This document shows, in pieces, positions 6,109 to 7,420 of a stretch of DNA of 7,420 nt. Numbering within the stretch: position 1 is the first letter of the stretch; each line of letters starts with the position of its first letter. The translations under genes and the position numbers were made by a program. Under the pieces are notes generated by a model. That model searched no databases. It was not told the origin of the DNA and was given only the letters and a program-made list of their open reading frames with translations. The stretch comes from Clostridiales bacterium (lineage in GTDB: Bacteria > Bacillota > Clostridia > Lachnospirales > Lachnospiraceae), in NCBI GenBank assembly GCA_019416265.1, contig DXXQ01000112.1, forward strand, positions 1 through 7,420, given 5' to 3'.

Positions 6109-6249
6109 TAAAAGTCATAAAATACAGACAGAAAAACAGAAATGTATGAAAAAAGTATAAAAGTACAAAAGTGTCTGTATATTAATTTCCCCATTTCCGA
6201 TAGGATAAGTAATAGAAAAGAAATCTTTTGAGCTTACGGGGGCGAATAA
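6109..6249. other. Intergenic region with a 9-bp inverted repeat
   Basis: These 141 AT-rich bases separate the ATPase-TOPRIM gene from the membrane-protein gene. No hairpin followed by a U tract is seen, so there is no evident terminator for the upstream gene. The only clear structure is a perfect inverted repeat, ATACAGACA at 6122-6130 and TGTCTGTAT at 6172-6180. A promoter for the membrane-protein gene is expected here, but no -35/-10 pair stands out; TATATT at 6178-6183, partly inside the right arm, is the best -10-like hexamer and lacks a good -35. Confidence 0.6.
6122..6180. repeat. Perfect 9-bp inverted repeat, ATACAGACA ... TGTCTGTAT
   Basis: The arms are 6122-6130 and 6172-6180 with 41 bases between them, and their centres are 50 bases apart. 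They could be a pair of operator half-sites upstream of the membrane-protein gene or the base of a weak long hairpin in read-through RNA. The match does not extend in either direction. Nine exact bases in AT-rich DNA of this length is unlikely but not impossible by chance. Confidence 0.5.
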
Positions 6250-7287
6250 ATGATGAGATTTACGGAGGAAGAAACAGGGGATAAAAATCGACAGGGCAAA
6301 AAAGCAGGGGCAATTTTTTTTCGCTGCATATTTCTGGCATTTGTGATATGGCTGGTTTTTCATAAACATTTCAAAGAGATACTTGAAAACATTGGAGCAA
6401 TGAAGGCTGGGAGCCTGGGGCTGATTTTGGCTTTGGGGGCGTCTTACCAGCTGATCAGTGCAGCAGCTTTTTATCTTCTGGTAAAGAAAAATAATCGGAA
6501 TTTTACCATGAGGCAGTCGTTGGAATCGGTATATATAGGAACCTTTGGAACGGTAGCGGCATTTTCCGTTGGGGCGCTTCCCATGCGGGCATACTATCAT
6601 CATACCCACAATATGGAGGTGGGAAAAGCCCTGAATCTGATTACAACCGATTATATTCTTCATAAAAGCTCGGTTCTGATTTGCAATACCTGTCTGATAA
6701 TCCTGGCGGGAGCAGGGCTTCTGAGGGAAAAAACAGGAATTATAAAATATGTGCTGTTCGGTTATCTTATATGTCTCGCTATTATTCTTGCCCTGTTGCT
6801 GGTTGTATTTTCGGAAAAGGTCTATAGCCTTTTGAAGAGGCTGGCTGCCTTGCTGCCGGAAAAGAAGAATATGAAAAGAATAAAAGAAAAGACTGTGCAT
6901 TATCTTGATACGATGCACCAATGTGCAGAGGAACTGGAAAAAAACAGGAACAATTTATGGATGATGATATTGCTGCACTGTGTAAAACTGCTTCTTATGT
7001 ATGCCATACCCTTTGTCTGCTTCCGGTCTTTATCTGCAGACAGCATATCATTTTTGGAGTCACAGATGCTTGTGGGCATTACGAATCTTGTATCAAGCGC
7101 TTTGCCGAATGTGTCAGGGTTAGGATCGACAGAGCTTGCTTATCTTCTTGTTTTTTCAGAGTTTCTGGAAGGCCCCCTTGTGTCATCCACCCTTGTGCTG
7201 TACCGTTTGGCAACCTACTTTTTTCCGTTTCTGATAAGCGTTGTCGTGTGTGGCAAGATAGACAGACAGAGAATAAAAACAGCGTGA
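6250..7287 (+). CDS. Multi-pass membrane protein, LPG-synthase TM / flippase-like family (PF03706-type)
   Basis: The 345-residue product is a polytopic membrane protein of the family that includes the N-terminal flippase domain of MprF and many stand-alone UPF0104 proteins, which are thought to move or modify lipids or lipid-linked substrates. The substrate here is unknown. After a charged N-terminus (1-20) there are about seven to eight hydrophobic segments: around 21-37, 55-78, 94-112, then near SSVLICNTCLIILAGAGLL, YVLFGYLICLAIILALLLVV, WMMILLHCVKLLLMYAIPF, the stretch before the C-terminal motif, and LATYFFPFLISVVVCG. The family signature is LPNVSGLGSTE (285-295, E295) followed by LYRLATYFFP (from 317). 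It lacks the C-terminal aminoacyl-transferase domain of full MprF, so it is the short form. Two ATGs in tandem (6250, 6253) are possible starts; GGGGG at 6238-6242 is the likely ribosome binding site. A 268-codon antisense open frame over its 5' part is a shadow. Confidence 0.88.
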   Translation: MMRFTEEETGDKNRQGKKAGAIFFRCIFLAFVIWLVFHKHFKEILENIGAMKAGSLGLILALGASYQLISAAAFYLLVKKNNRNFTMRQSLESVYIGTFGTVAAFSVGALPMRAYYHHTHNMEVGKALNLITTDYILHKSSVLICNTCLIILAGAGLLREKTGIIKYVLFGYLICLAIILALLLVVFSEKVYSLLKRLAALLPEKKNMKRIKEKTVHYLDTMHQCAEELEKNRNNLWMMILLHCVKLLLMYAIPFVCFRSLSADSISFLESQMLVGITNLVSSALPNVSGLGSTELAYLLVFSEFLEGPLVSSTLVLYRLATYFFPFLISVVVCGKIDRQRIKTA

Positions 7288-7320
7288 AAATTCCTTCTGG
7301 GAAGCTTCACGCTGTTTTTT
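7275..7320. terminator. Bidirectional intrinsic terminator between convergent genes
   Basis: AAAAACAGCGTGAA (7275-7288) and TTCACGCTGTTTTT (7306-7319) are a perfect 14-base inverted repeat, including the A and U tracts. The 17-base loop can fold further (TTCC 7291-7294 with GGAA 7300-7303). The T run 7315-7320 serves plus-strand transcription, and the A run 7275-7279 gives a U tract for the minus strand. The stop codon of the membrane-protein gene (7285-7287) lies inside the left arm, so the terminator serves both that gene and the minus-strand gene ending at 7322. Confidence 0.93.
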
Positions 7321-7321
7321 A

Positions 7322-7420
7322 TTATCTGTCTTTCAGGATTTTTCTTACAACCTGATCCTGAATTCCTTCGGTTTTTTCGTGCTCTACTTTATAATCGGTA
7401 TATCTTGCACAGATATAGAG
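7322..7420 (-). CDS. 3' end of an unrecognised minus-strand gene (partial)
   Basis: On the minus strand the frame entering from the right edge is open for 32 codons. It starts LYICARYTDYKVEHEKTE and ends VVRKILKDR, with two TAA stops in tandem (7322-7324 and 7319-7321). It is too short to identify a family; the visible tail is charged and probably helical. Its reality is supported by protein-like composition, the tandem stops, and the bidirectional terminator immediately downstream, whose minus-strand U tract would serve it. It is convergent to the membrane-protein gene and the rest lies outside the window. Confidence 0.65.
   Translation of the reverse strand, partial: LYICARYTDYKVEHEKTEGIQDQVVRKILKDR

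Noticed and set aside
6115..6921. 268-codon minus-strand open frame opposite the membrane-protein gene
   Set aside because: It is antisense to a gene with a clear family signature and membrane topology, has no recognisable domain, and its length is explained by codon composition of the opposite strand.
6921..7355. 144-codon plus-strand open frame in the second frame over the end of the membrane-protein gene
   Set aside because: It runs through conserved codons of the flippase-like gene and through the terminator stem; the cysteine-rich composition is typical of an out-of-frame shadow.

Overview
The window holds the 3' half of a type I-C CRISPR-Cas locus, its complete CRISPR array, and flanking non-cas genes. 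The AT-rich sequence, strong AGGAGG/GAGGTG ribosome binding sites, overlapping stop/start codons and protein style suggest a Firmicute, most likely a gut Clostridia/Lachnospiraceae-type bacterium. That placement is inference, because no rRNA or marker gene is present.

Positions 1-3547 are a tightly packed plus-strand operon: the end of cas8c (cut by the window edge), a probable internally initiated small subunit cas11c inside its 3' part, then cas7c, cas4, cas1 and cas2. Genes abut, overlap by 1-4 bases or are 11 bases apart, so they are almost certainly co-transcribed. Cas8c, Cas11c and Cas7c belong to the interference complex (Cascade). Cas4, Cas1 and Cas2 form the spacer-acquisition machinery. 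The genes expected upstream in type I-C (cas3, cas5c, start of cas8c) are outside the window.

Positions 3548-3714 are the CRISPR leader, A-rich and carrying an inverted repeat typical in style of type I-C leaders. Positions 3715-4212 are the array: eight 32-bp repeats and seven 33-35-bp spacers. The last repeat is mutated only in the crRNA-handle part, which marks the old, leader-distal end.

Only 42 bases beyond the array, positions 4255-6108 encode a 617-residue single-chain protein with an SMC/OLD-type ATPase followed by a TOPRIM nuclease-like domain. This architecture is shared with OLD-family nucleases and with fused forms of the PARIS anti-phage system, and the protein carries an unusual cysteine cluster. 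It is the most interesting non-CRISPR item, because it may be a second defence gene placed directly behind the array and possibly expressed by read-through of it.

After a 141-base gap with a 9-bp inverted repeat, positions 6250-7287 encode a multi-pass membrane protein of the lysylphosphatidylglycerol-synthase-TM / flippase-like family. Its stop codon lies inside a strong bidirectional terminator, beyond which the 3' end of an unrecognised minus-strand gene (7322-7420) enters from the right.
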